A DNA stretch of 64,000 bases, from contig JAGYIQ010000013.1 in the NCBI GenBank assembly GCA_018402565.1, positions 26,455 to 90,454 on the forward strand, written 5' to 3'. A program made the translations under genes and the position numbers. The notes under the pieces are model-generated. The model was not told the DNA's origin. It saw only the letters and a program-made list of their open reading frames with translations, and ran no database searches. Numbering within the stretch: position 1 is the stretch's first letter; each line of letters starts with the position of its first letter. Below are positions 24,848-33,584 of the stretch, piece by piece. The DNA is from Pirellulaceae bacterium. Its GTDB lineage: Bacteria; Planctomycetota; Planctomycetia; Pirellulales; Pirellulaceae.

Positions 24848-27493
24848 ATGCGGCCTTACTTAGCCGAAGCCAAGCAGAGGCTGTTGCAGGGCTATCAGCA
24901 ACTGAAGCGGCAGCATGAATTGGGTGCGGGCGGTCGCGAGATCAGCCAAGCCATGTCCACACTGTGGGACGGCTTGATCTGCGACAACTTTCGGGAGGCT
25001 TTGACAGAGGTCCTGCCGGATCCCGCCGGACAGGGACGATTGGCTCGGAGTTGCAGCCTACTGGCATTGGGTGGCTTGGGGCGGCAGGACGTCGCCCCGC
25101 ACTCGGACGTGGATCTGATGCTGCTCTACATTCCCGGGGTTGAGGCAGAGATCGAGCAGGTTGCCAGCCGGTTGGTGCAGGACTGTTACGACATTGGGCT
25201 CAAGCTGGCCTTGGCGACTCGCACGCTCCGCGATGCCACGACTTTGGCATTTACCGATGCCACGATTTTGACATCGCTGACGGAGATGCGGCTGTTGGCG
25301 GGGAGTTCTTCGCTGTTAGAAAAGTTCCGCGAACGATTTTTACGCGCGGTGCGAAAGAAGACTCACTGGTCCCTGGATTTTGTCGAAAAGGCGCGCAAGC
25401 ACGAACAGGCTCAGTTCGGCGAGTCCGTCTATTTGCTCAGCCCCAACATCAAACGTTCCCGCGGTGGCCTGCGAGAGATTCACACGGTTCGCTGGATGGG
25501 GTTCATTCGCTTTGGTGAAACCAGCCTCAACCGCCTGCATGAAATCAAGGCCCTGTCCCGCTTTGACTTCAAGAATCTAGTTGAAGCTCGCGAGTTCTTG
25601 TTGCGATTGCGCAATGAGTTGCACTTTCACAACGGTCGAGCGGTGGACTTGTTGGATCGTGGCGAACAGCTTCGTATTGCGGAAGCCTGGCACTATCCAG
25701 CCGGATTGGAGATCCTGCCTGTGCAGGAGTTCATGCGGCAGTACTTCCGTCATTCGACGGCGGCTCGTTACAGCAGCTTCCAATTCATCAATGATGTGCG
25801 GGGTCAATTCGAACACCGCTCGTTTTTTGATACCTGGGTCGGGCGACGTGAGGAAGAACACTTTCTGGTCACACCGCGTTGCGTGGCGGTGGTGAAGGAG
25901 TCGCTGGACTTGGTCAAGAACGACATCGAGCAGGTCTTGCGGTTGATGGAGATCTCCAACCGTTCCAAGCGATTCATTGAGCAAAACACGTGGCGGACGA
26001 TCCGCAAGGCAATGCTCAAACAGACGCAGTTGGTTTTGTCCGCCGATGCCAAGAAGTACTTCATGCGGATTCTGGACAACCCCAATCGGTTGGCCAATTT
26101 GCTGCGGCGGTTGCATGAAATGAACGTGCTGGAGAAGATCATTCCAGCCTTCCGTCATGCTCGGTGGTTGCTGCAGTTCAATCAGTACCATAAATACACG
26201 GTTGACGAGCACACGTTGATTGCCGTGGAAAAGATCGCGGATTTTCAAGACGATACAACCCCAGTGGGGCAAGCTTATCGGGAGGTTCAGCGGAAGGATT
26301 TATTGCATCTGGCGGTGTTGTTGCATGATGTCGGCAAGGGATACACCGGAGATCACAGCGAGGTGGGAGCCGAGTTGGCGGAGCAGACCGCCGATCGGTT
26401 GGGCCTGAGCAGCGCGGATACCGAGACGGTAACTTTTTTGGTGCGGCAACATCTGCTGATGTCCACGTTGGCATTTCGTCGCGATATTACCGACCCGCAA
26501 GTCATCCAACAGTTTGCCTTGGAAGTCGGGACACCAAATACGCTGCGCATGTTGTTTACATTGACGTGTGCGGATATGGCCGCGGTCGCGCCGGGCGGAT
26601 TCAATGAATGGCGAAGAAGCTTGGTGACCGAGTTGTATTTTCGTACGGATTCCTGGTTTGCCGACCAGAATCAACCGCAGCAGAAATTGGAGCGGATGGA
26701 GCAGTTCCGCTCCAGTTTGATCAACTTGGCTCCGGATGACTTGCAGTCGTGGATGGCGACCAGTGTTGGGCGGATCGCGCGAGAAAATCTGCGTGGGCAA
26801 ACGCCGGAGAACTTGGCGAAGAATCTGGTCGAGGTCGCTCGCTTGGAACCTGGGCAGGTCGCCGTTCACACCCGCCAATTGAATGATGCGGGGTTGATTG
26901 AAGTCACCCTAGGCAAGCAGCAACAACGCGTGTCAGGGGCCTTTTATCGGCTGATTGGTACGTTTGTCCGATTGGGATTGGGGATTTTGGCGGCGCGGAT
27001 CGAATTGCTCCCCAACCAGTTGGCGTGGTACTCGTTTGTCCTCAATGATCGCGATTTTACGGGGCCAGTCGCTGAATCTCGTTTCCAGCAAATTCGCGAC
27101 TCGGCGGCTCAGGTGGTGCAGCAACCTGTCGATGAATTGGTACGGCCGCGGAAGGTCTGGGGCGCGAAAGAGCCGGCCACTGAGTTTTCCTGGCAGCATG
27201 CCAAGGTGATTCTGGACAACGAGACGGCGGAACACGCCAACGTGGTCGACGTCTTCTCCGATGATCATCCGTTGTTGATCTATACGGTGGCCAAGGCTCT
27301 GTATCAACTCAATTTGGATATTCGCTTTGCGAAGATCGCCGCTCATCTGGATCAAGTTGTTGTGGTGTTTTACGTGACCGATGCCGCCGGAGTGAAGATT
27401 GACGATCCGCTGCGGCTGGATGAAATCAAACGTACGCTGCTCGAGTCCATTCGGTTGCTCGATGCGGGTGATCCCGGAGTGAGTCCATCATGA
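24848..27493 (+). CDS. glnD: PII uridylyltransferase/uridylyl-removing enzyme
   Basis: 881-residue bifunctional nitrogen sensor that uridylylates PII at Tyr51 when glutamine is low and reverses it when high. Domains in order: nucleotidyltransferase (ALGGLGRQDVAPHSDVDLMLLY near 75-97), linker helices, HD hydrolase (VLLHDVGKGYTGDHSEVG near 490), and two ACT-like glutamine-sensing regions (about 700-750 degenerate; about 795-875 with VDVFSDDHPLLIYTVAKALYQLNLDIRFAKI). Length matches the family. It follows glnB by 38 bases and overlaps the next gene by 4, so the three probably form one operon. Confidence 0.95.
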   Translation: MRPYLAEAKQRLLQGYQQLKRQHELGAGGREISQAMSTLWDGLICDNFREALTEVLPDPAGQGRLARSCSLLALGGLGRQDVAPHSDVDLMLLYIPGVEAEIEQVASRLVQDCYDIGLKLALATRTLRDATTLAFTDATILTSLTEMRLLAGSSSLLEKFRERFLRAVRKKTHWSLDFVEKARKHEQAQFGESVYLLSPNIKRSRGGLREIHTVRWMGFIRFGETSLNRLHEIKALSRFDFKNLVEAREFLLRLRNELHFHNGRAVDLLDRGEQLRIAEAWHYPAGLEILPVQEFMRQYFRHSTAARYSSFQFINDVRGQFEHRSFFDTWVGRREEEHFLVTPRCVAVVKESLDLVKNDIEQVLRLMEISNRSKRFIEQNTWRTIRKAMLKQTQLVLSADAKKYFMRILDNPNRLANLLRRLHEMNVLEKIIPAFRHARWLLQFNQYHKYTVDEHTLIAVEKIADFQDDTTPVGQAYREVQRKDLLHLAVLLHDVGKGYTGDHSEVGAELAEQTADRLGLSSADTETVTFLVRQHLLMSTLAFRRDITDPQVIQQFALEVGTPNTLRMLFTLTCADMAAVAPGGFNEWRRSLVTELYFRTDSWFADQNQPQQKLERMEQFRSSLINLAPDDLQSWMATSVGRIARENLRGQTPENLAKNLVEVARLEPGQVAVHTRQLNDAGLIEVTLGKQQQRVSGAFYRLIGTFVRLGLGILAARIELLPNQLAWYSFVLNDRDFTGPVAESRFQQIRDSAAQVVQQPVDELVRPRKVWGAKEPATEFSWQHAKVILDNETAEHANVVDVFSDDHPLLIYTVAKALYQLNLDIRFAKIAAHLDQVVVVFYVTDAAGVKIDDPLRLDEIKRTLLESIRLLDAGDPGVSPS

Positions 27494-28758
27494 TCGGTCT
27501 GAAAAAAAACGGCTGGCTGGTTGGCCTGCTCCTGGGATTGCTTGTGAGCGGCCTGATCTTCAACTGGACTGCCGAGCAAAAAAAATGGGCGATCGCCTGG
27601 GCTGAGGATGTGCGTTTGAGCGCCCCCTCTGCGCAAGCCGCTGAAGCCTGGCGGCAGCTGCAGGCCCGCTACCCAGACGATCCCACGATTCGGGTGAAGC
27701 TAATTGAAGTGCTGTTGGCGGCGGGGGAGGTGACGGCAGCCGAGACTCACTGGCAGGCGTTATTGCAAGTGGAGTCGTTGTCGCCCGAGATCCGCCAAAC
27801 ATTGTCGGGTTTGCTGCACGTCGCCGGTCGACACGAGGAGGCCTATGAGCAAATGAAACAGGCTTGGGCAGATGCGGAGCGGCGATTGCGTGAGGCCAAA
27901 GAGCAGGGAAAGAATGACGTGAGGATGTCAGCCGGCGAACGTGTCGGCTGGGCCAATCGACTGGCCTATGGTGCCTACCTGGCCGATCAAGATCTCGAGT
28001 CTCGCTGGCGTGAGCTGACGGAAGTCCTACGTCAGAACAGCTTGGAGGATCAGTTTGCCCTCTATCGCTCCCAGGCCCTGCGAATGGTGGGCCGCAGCCA
28101 GCAAGCCCTGGCGGTTGTCACGCAAACCCTCCAGCGGTTGGAGCAACGACTCGAAAACGAAGAGAAGGACCTGGAACTGGCGGTGGGAATGTGGTTGAGC
28201 CAGCCCAGCTGGCCACCGGATACCGAGCCCGTTTTGTTGCGTTTCAAGCGAAATAATATGTTGGAAATGCGATTGATGCTGCGTGTGTTGTACCGGCAGG
28301 CATTGGCCATCGGGCAAGATTTACGCGATGATGCCGTGCGACAACGCTACGAGTCGCAGGCGTTGGCGTTTCAAGGCGATTTGGAACATTTCTCGTTTGA
28401 TCTTTCGGTCACCGCCGTGGCTCGTCAATTGGTTTCCATCGCCGCGTATTTGGACACTCGCGGGTCGCTGGCCACGAAGCTGGGCCAGTGGGCACAGGCC
28501 CAGGCGGACCTGGATGCCAGCATTGAGGCTTGCTATCTGGCGCGTGCGATCTCTGCCGAAACCGGTTTAGTCAACTCGCCGAATGTGGTCGATGCCCGAG
28601 TGATCCGCGTCTTGGAGCGGGAACTGGACCAGATGTTGGCGGCCTTTCATTTCCATCGAGCGTTGTTGGCCGAGGCGCAAGAGCAGACCGAGTCGGCGGA
28701 GCGGGACTACGCCGCCATCCGCCGACTGGGTTGGGAGCCCGGCCCTGACCTGCACTGA
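27490..28758 (+). CDS. Membrane-anchored TPR-like protein, unknown function
   Basis: 422 residues. An N-terminal membrane anchor (about 8-28, GWLVGLLLGLLVSGLIF) is followed by alpha-helical pairs with TPR-like composition (AAEAWRQLQARYPDDPTIRVKLIEVLLAAGEVTAAETHWQALL spread over about 45-90) and more helical repeats to the end. Probably a periplasmic or cytoplasmic-face scaffold. The start overlaps the glnD stop (ATGA), implying co-expression with nitrogen signalling, but no direct link is known. No catalytic motif seen. Confidence 0.75.
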   Translation: MIGLKKNGWLVGLLLGLLVSGLIFNWTAEQKKWAIAWAEDVRLSAPSAQAAEAWRQLQARYPDDPTIRVKLIEVLLAAGEVTAAETHWQALLQVESLSPEIRQTLSGLLHVAGRHEEAYEQMKQAWADAERRLREAKEQGKNDVRMSAGERVGWANRLAYGAYLADQDLESRWRELTEVLRQNSLEDQFALYRSQALRMVGRSQQALAVVTQTLQRLEQRLENEEKDLELAVGMWLSQPSWPPDTEPVLLRFKRNNMLEMRLMLRVLYRQALAIGQDLRDDAVRQRYESQALAFQGDLEHFSFDLSVTAVARQLVSIAAYLDTRGSLATKLGQWAQAQADLDASIEACYLARAISAETGLVNSPNVVDARVIRVLERELDQMLAAFHFHRALLAEAQEQTESAERDYAAIRRLGWEPGPDLH

Positions 28759-28908
28759 GGCGGCGAGTGCACTCACGACACGCTCGCCCGCGCCAGTTGC
28801 AGGTGATTTGTCGCACTCGAGGGACCCTGCCGGCCCCGAGGCAGCCCTGCCCTCCCTGCCCCTCCCAGCAGCACCGCTGACGAACCAGCACTGGGGTGCC
28901 GAGGACGG

Positions 28909-29841
28909 TTAGCGGCTATCGCGGCGCGATTGTTGCCGGCGGTTGGCGGAGGCGACATGGGACTTGATCTTGGTTGTGCCTCCAGCGGCGACGCGAGATT
29001 TGGTCGCTTTGGCGTGCAGCTTCTGGTTGGCAGCGATCTGTGCCTTGGACAGGCCTTGCGAGGTCGGTTGGCGGACGGGCGCTTTGCTGCTGATGGCGGG
29101 CATGACCGGTTTCCCAGACGTCCCGCCCAGCCGATTGGTGGACTTGGCTCGCGTTTTCTTGGTCGCAGCGGCCGCTGCTACGGTTTTCTTCGCGCGAGTC
29201 GCCTTGGCTGTTGCCGCCGGTTTGGCTGCTGCCGCAGGCTTGGCTGCTGCGGTAGGCTTGGCGGTGGTCTTGCCGGCGGTTTTGTCGCCTGCAGCCCGGC
29301 TGGTGGCGGAGGCTTTGGCACTGCGAGTCTTTGCAGCGGCGTTTTGTGGCGTGGTCGCTGCTGATTTCGCTGCTGCCCGTTCACGGGTGGTGGTCTTGCG
29401 AGCTTGACGTTGTTCGACGACCAGTGCCTCTTGGGTCTGAGCAACTTTCTTGCGTGTCACTGCTCGTTCGACGCGGTTGACGACCTTCCGCTTCTGGCGG
29501 GGAATGGGCGTCGCCTTGGTGCCGGTCGGGACGGCAGAGGGATCGGCTTGCACGGCGGCCAGCCGATCGACAAAGGCCTGGTGCACCTCCTGCAGCAGTT
29601 GCGACTTCTGCTCGGAGCGAGCATTTTCACTCGTCTGTCGCTGACCTGCTTTCCGCTGCGAGGCCCGTCGCTGCTTCTTGACGACGTCACTCCACTTGTC
29701 CCGCGTTTGCCGACTGCGTTGCACGTAATCCTGTAGCTCGATCAAGGTCAATTTTTTCAACCTCGCCCCGGCTGCGACGTCGAACATTCCCTTTTCGTCG
29801 CGATCCAGCAGTGTCTTTGCCAGTGCTTTGTCCATTGTCAT
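28909..29841 (-). CDS. Histone-H1-like Lys/Ala-rich basic protein
   Basis: 310 residues, strongly basic. Residues 1-70 are ordered and helix-rich (KKLTLIELQDYVQRSRQTRDKW) and include many Arg/Lys. About 130-300 is low complexity of Ala, Lys, Thr and Pro with repeats such as KPAAAAKPAATAK, resembling bacterial histone-H1-like tails. Probably a nucleoid or RNA-binding protein. Start could be the Met at 29841 or 29835. Unlike alanine/lysine tails in Hc1 proteins, the N-terminal part has no recognised DNA-binding domain. The 150-base gap before it (28759-28908) holds nothing recognisable. Confidence 0.72.
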   Translation of the reverse strand: MTMDKALAKTLLDRDEKGMFDVAAGARLKKLTLIELQDYVQRSRQTRDKWSDVVKKQRRASQRKAGQRQTSENARSEQKSQLLQEVHQAFVDRLAAVQADPSAVPTGTKATPIPRQKRKVVNRVERAVTRKKVAQTQEALVVEQRQARKTTTRERAAAKSAATTPQNAAAKTRSAKASATSRAAGDKTAGKTTAKPTAAAKPAAAAKPAATAKATRAKKTVAAAAATKKTRAKSTNRLGGTSGKPVMPAISSKAPVRQPTSQGLSKAQIAANQKLHAKATKSRVAAGGTTKIKSHVASANRRQQSRRDSR

Positions 29842-30191
29842 ACCAATCCCTTTAATCTCTGTAGTGCCTGAAACGGTCCGTCGATAGTCGGGTCCACCAC
29901 AGACGGCTGGTCCATAGTTCCTAACCGCTGTAGCTTACCTGATTTTCGTGACAATTACAATTGAAACTTTCCGTGGCCGCCGAGGCGGAGACCAAGCCCT
30001 GGTAGAACGAGGGGCAAACAACCGTTTGGCCAGTCGATCGGCCGGGGCGAAAAATTATGTTTTGCCCCCTTGATCTTTCGCAGTGCATTTAGTTAAATCT
30101 TACCTCGGCGTCGCTCGATACAAAGCATCGGGCGGAGTTGCCCACGAGTATGCTTGAATCAGGTAGGCTCTAATTAGTCTGCTGGATTATT
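29842..30191. other. Intergenic region before tRNA-Asp
   Basis: 350 bases with no credible ORF or hairpin. It must carry the promoters of the divergent basic-protein gene (-) and tRNA-Asp (+). No consensus pair was assignable. Confidence 0.5.
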
Positions 30192-30265
30192 GGCGCTGTA
30201 GCTCAATTGGTTAGAGCACTGGACTGTCGATCCAGAGGTTGCGGGTTCGAGCCCCGTCAGCGTCG
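30192..30265 (+). tRNA. tRNA-Asp (GTC)
   Basis: 74 nt cloverleaf. Acceptor GGCGCTG pairs with CAGCGTC (one G-U), D-arm GCTCAATTGGTTAGAGC, anticodon stem CTGGA/TCCAG around loop CTGTCGA with anticodon GTC, T-arm GCGGGTTCGAGCCCCGT and discriminator G. CCA is not encoded. Confidence 0.97.
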
Positions 30266-30590
30266 CTTGAATTTGCGGTACAAGTAGCTTTTCAACTGTT
30301 ATCGCCTGTGCCGGCTGGTTTCTCAGGTTTGGTTTTCTGGGTCTGTTTCTCAGGTTCGTTTTTTGGTTGGCTTGTGTGCTGGTTGGCTTGTGTGCTGGTT
30401 GGCTTGTGTGTCGGTCGTTGCAGCGGCTGCTTCAAGTTGACGATTCCCGGTCAGGACGCATTGGAACGGCCGCGGGTTCTGGTCGTTGGTGCGAACTAGG
30501 GTTAGAATTCGGGGCGAGGCACCGACGGGCGTGGGTGCTGCATGAGTTACGCGGTCAAACGAGTTCCCCAGTCAAACGAGATAGAGAACC
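30266..30590. other. Intergenic region between tRNA-Asp and yebC-like gene
   Basis: 325 bases without a gene. It contains the 16-base tandem repeat at 30367-30414. The promoter of the following gene is presumed here but not identified. Confidence 0.5.
30367..30414. repeat. 16-base tandem repeat (TTGGCTTGTGTGCTGG)
   Basis: Three units start at 30367, 30383 and 30399; the third ends TCGG. Non-coding. Confidence 0.9.
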
Positions 30591-31313
30591 ATGGGTCGAG
30601 ATTTTGAGAATCGCAAGCACTCGATCATGAAGACAGCATCGCAGAAGTCCAAGCTGTATTCGAAGTACGGCAAGCAGCTGTACGTCTGTGCCAAAAACGG
30701 GGGTGCAGACCCCGTGGCCAACGGCGCTTTGAAGCTGTTGATCGACAAAGCGAAAAAAGAGCAAGTGCCTGGACATGTGATCGACAAGGCCTTGGAGAAG
30801 GCCTCGGGGACGGGGGGCGAGGATTTTGTCACGGCTCGCTACGAGGGGTTCGGCCCCAACGGCTGCTCAGTGATGGTGGACTGTCTCACCGACAATTACA
30901 CGCGGACCATTACGGACGTGAGAAATTGTTTCACCAAGACGGGCTTCAAGATGGGGGCCCCGGGGGCGGTGTCGCACCTGTTCGATCATTTGGCGATCTT
31001 CCAATTTCCAGGCAACGAGAGCGAAACGATCTTGGAGACCCTGATGGAGGCCGAAGTCGATGTGACCGAGGTCGAAGCGGAGGAGGGGCGGATCACCGTG
31101 TTCGCACCGGCGGCGGAGTACTCAAAAACCAAGCAGGCTCTCCTGGCGGCCTTCCCCGAGATCGTGTTCGAAACGGAGCAGGTGACTTTCCTGCCTCAAG
31201 GGCGAGTCGAAGTGTCGCCGGACGATGTGCCAATGTTCGATAAGTTTATCAATATGTTGAACGACTGCGACGACGTGCAAGAAATCTTTCACAACGCGAT
31301 TTTGCCCGAATGA
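30591..31313 (+). CDS. YebC/PmpR/TACO1-family protein
   Basis: 240-residue protein of a family linked to transcriptional regulation and, more recently, to relief of ribosome stalling. Seen: MGRDFENRKHSIMKTASQKSKLYSKYGKQLYV N-terminal basic segment, DKALEKASG, YEGFGPNGCSVMVDCLTDN, TDVRNCFTKTGFKMGAPGAVSHLF and the C-terminal EVSPDDVPMFDKFINMLNDCDDVQEIFHN, all conserved in the family. The N-terminus differs from the common AGHSKWANIKH type, as in the planctomycete branch. Overlaps the methyltransferase gene by ATGA. Confidence 0.92.
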   Translation: MGRDFENRKHSIMKTASQKSKLYSKYGKQLYVCAKNGGADPVANGALKLLIDKAKKEQVPGHVIDKALEKASGTGGEDFVTARYEGFGPNGCSVMVDCLTDNYTRTITDVRNCFTKTGFKMGAPGAVSHLFDHLAIFQFPGNESETILETLMEAEVDVTEVEAEEGRITVFAPAAEYSKTKQALLAAFPEIVFETEQVTFLPQGRVEVSPDDVPMFDKFINMLNDCDDVQEIFHNAILPE

Positions 31314-32218
31314 CGGACCCATCACTGATCGGTGAACCTGTGGAGACACGTTTGACTGAACCTGTGAAAACAGGTTTGACTGAACCGGCTGAAGTTGCCG
31401 CGGATCCCGAGTACGTGCTGGGAACGGGTACGGACGAATTGGAGCGGTTGGCGTTCCAGCACCGGTTGTGGTCCGATGTGGCCCATCAGGCCTGGCGGGC
31501 CGCCAAGCTGCGGATCGGCCAACGGGTCTTGGACGTCGGGTGCGGGCCGGGATTTGCCTCCTTTGATTTGGCGCAGTGGGTGACCCGACGAGGGGCGGTC
31601 GTCGGCGTTGACGAATCGTCGCGATTTGTCGGGCACTTGAACCATCAAGCCGCTGCGCGTGACCTGCCGCAATTGTCTGGGCGGGTCGGTGACGTGCAGC
31701 AATTGCCCACGCTGTTGGCGGATCAGGCCCCCTTTGACTTGGCTTATGCCCGATGGGTCCTGTGCTTTGTCAAAGATCCTGCGGCGGTGGTCGCCGGTAT
31801 CGCTCAACAACTACGGCCCGGCGGGTATGCGATCGTGCACGATTATTTTCATTACGACTCGATGACCGTGGCCCCCAAGTCCGCATTGCACGATCGAGTG
31901 GTCGCGGCAACCAAGCGAAGCTGGGAGGATCGAGGTGGAAACACGGATGTCGGTGGCGAGTTACCTCGCTTGTTTGCCGCTCATGGTTGCCGTTGCCTGC
32001 ACTTGGATACGCATGCCCGCGTGGCTCGCGGAGAGGACTCGATGTTCCACTGGCCGGAGATGTGGTGGGGCACCTACGCGCCCAAACTGGTCGCCATGAA
32101 TTACTTATCACAAGGCGACTGCGACGAACTCCTGCAACTGATGGCTGAAATTGGTCGAGATCCGCACCGCTTTGTACATTGCCCGACGGTGTACGAGTTC
32201 ATCTTTCAAAAGCTCTAG
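31310..32218 (+). CDS. Class I SAM-dependent methyltransferase
   Basis: 302 residues. Motif I VLDVGCGPGFASFDLA with a following acidic VVGVDES identifies the SAM-binding Rossmann fold, and later FDLAYARWVLCFVKDPAAVV fits motifs II-III. Substrate unknown. The first about 25 residues are an in-frame tandem repeat of LTEPV-x-T-x with a 24-base DNA period (31333-31380), possibly a recent expansion. Coupled to the yebC-like gene by 4-base overlap. Its stop codon lies directly against the tRNA-Ser gene on the opposite strand. Confidence 0.85.
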   Translation: MTDPSLIGEPVETRLTEPVKTGLTEPAEVAADPEYVLGTGTDELERLAFQHRLWSDVAHQAWRAAKLRIGQRVLDVGCGPGFASFDLAQWVTRRGAVVGVDESSRFVGHLNHQAAARDLPQLSGRVGDVQQLPTLLADQAPFDLAYARWVLCFVKDPAAVVAGIAQQLRPGGYAIVHDYFHYDSMTVAPKSALHDRVVAATKRSWEDRGGNTDVGGELPRLFAAHGCRCLHLDTHARVARGEDSMFHWPEMWWGTYAPKLVAMNYLSQGDCDELLQLMAEIGRDPHRFVHCPTVYEFIFQKL

Positions 32219-32305
32219 CGGAGAGAACAGGATTCGAACCTGCGGTGAGGAAAACCCCACTCCGGCTTAGCAAGCCGGTGCAATAGACCACTCTGCCATC
32301 TCTCC
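32219..32305 (-). tRNA. tRNA-Ser (GCT)
   Basis: 87 nt class II tRNA on the minus strand. Acceptor GGAGAGA pairs with TCTCTCC, anticodon loop TTGCTAA gives GCT, a long variable arm GTGGGGTTTTCCTCAC is present, and the T-arm is CAGGTTCGAATCCTG. Discriminator G; CCA not encoded. The neighbouring methyltransferase CDS stops at 32218. Confidence 0.96.
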
Positions 32306-32462
32306 CAATCATCTCACCCCTCAGGAAGCCCGACGGAGCTACGCTCGCAGCAGGCCCCCCACCCCAATCGGTCGGCCAGGGACGGTTTCAAGGTCCCGGC
32401 GGGCTGCTATTGTTACCGAAGTAACGCGTTTTGGCAATCCCTGGACCTCGCCTCGAAATCAC

Positions 32463-32503
32463 AAAAAAAGCGATAGCCCGTGGGGGCCATCGCTCGTTTT
32501 TTT
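32463..32503. terminator. Bidirectional intrinsic terminator
   Basis: GCGATAGCCC / GGGCCATCGC stem (one unpaired base) with seven A before and seven T after, so it can stop transcription from either side. Most likely serves the coiled-coil protein gene at 32610 (-). The rest of the 304-base gap (32306-32609) is otherwise empty. Confidence 0.88.
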
Positions 32504-32609
32504 GCTCTGGCTACCTGGACTCTCCCGACCCCAGGCCGGATCGGCCAAGAGTCGGGTTGTAGACAAAGACTGGGTTTAGCCCGAGCAGGTTCGCGCTGGG
32601 GCGGCTTTT

Positions 32610-33398
32610 CTAGCTCGAGACACGCTCGGAACCACGATCGAAGTAGGCGTCGATCTGCTCCTCGATGTCCTCGTGGATCACCCCCGTCTCCACTGGGATT
32701 TCGCCCAGGTACTTGGGCAAGAGGCTAGCTTCCTGCTCCGCGGCCTCGATCCGAGCCCGAACCTCGTTCATCATCTTGCGGGCGGCCGACAATTGGCTGG
32801 TGTCCAGGTTCAGGTGGTTGGCCTGTTGCTGCACTTCCACGACCCGCATGCGAGCCTCCAATTCCTCGACGATGACCTCCAGTTCATGTCGTTGGGCTTT
32901 CGTCTCGTCCAACTTGGCAATAGCGGCGTCCAGTGCGGCCTGCCGAGCGTCCAGGACCTGCTGCATGGAGTTCATGCGGTTTTGCGTGGACTTGAGTCGG
33001 TCGAACCGCTTTTGCAGGTCGTTGCGGACCTGCTCGTTGGTGAACGCGCGGCCTTTGGTCACATAGAATTGCTGTTCGCCCTTCAAGTGATCCCGCAGGC
33101 TGACGATCTTGACCTCCTCCTCTTTCACCTGAGCCGCCAGGCCTTCGATTTCCTTCTCCAGGTTCAGGATGGCCACCTTTTCGGAGGCGACCTTGGCAAC
33201 CATATCGCGAACTTCCGGGCCAATGGCTCGAATCTGCTCGCGAGCGGCATCCAACTGAGCGTGAACCGGAATCGCCCGCTTGACGCTTTCCTGGACGTTC
33301 CTCAGGCCCGATTTTGCATAGGGGACAATCGAAGTCCCAAAGAGCAGCGCCAGGACCAACGCGACGCTGCCGCCCACCAGTAACGTTTTCTTGAGCAT
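32610..33398 (-). CDS. Membrane-anchored coiled-coil protein, PspA-like appearance
   Basis: 262 residues. One N-terminal membrane segment (about 5-25) followed by an almost continuous coiled coil to about residue 230, rich in Glu, Lys and Ala heptads (EKVAILNLEKEIEGLAAQVK; RMNSMQQVLDARQAALDAAI). The profile resembles PspA/IM30-type or related planctomycete envelope proteins, but the family is not certain. ATG at 33398 has GGAGG eight bases upstream, whereas the earlier GTG at 33407 does not. Downstream of the decaheme gene's stop but in the same direction as it, so separate control is likely. Function unknown; an envelope-stress or structural role is inference. Confidence 0.72.
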   Translation of the reverse strand: MLKKTLLVGGSVALVLALLFGTSIVPYAKSGLRNVQESVKRAIPVHAQLDAAREQIRAIGPEVRDMVAKVASEKVAILNLEKEIEGLAAQVKEEEVKIVSLRDHLKGEQQFYVTKGRAFTNEQVRNDLQKRFDRLKSTQNRMNSMQQVLDARQAALDAAIAKLDETKAQRHELEVIVEELEARMRVVEVQQQANHLNLDTSQLSAARKMMNEVRARIEAAEQEASLLPKYLGEIPVETGVIHEDIEEQIDAYFDRGSERVSS

Positions 33399-33584
33399 CG
33401 AAAACACCTCCGTAACGAGTCAGCTCATGGATGCCAGAAACTCTCGTTTGCGACCGCTGGCACTTCGGGGACCGCCCAACCTCGGGCCGATCCATCGTCT
33501 CGGGAAGGTATTCGCCCAAAAAATCTGCATCTTGGGGAGAAATCCCCAAAGTTTTTCCAGCCCAAAACAGCAGGAGCTCCGTCG

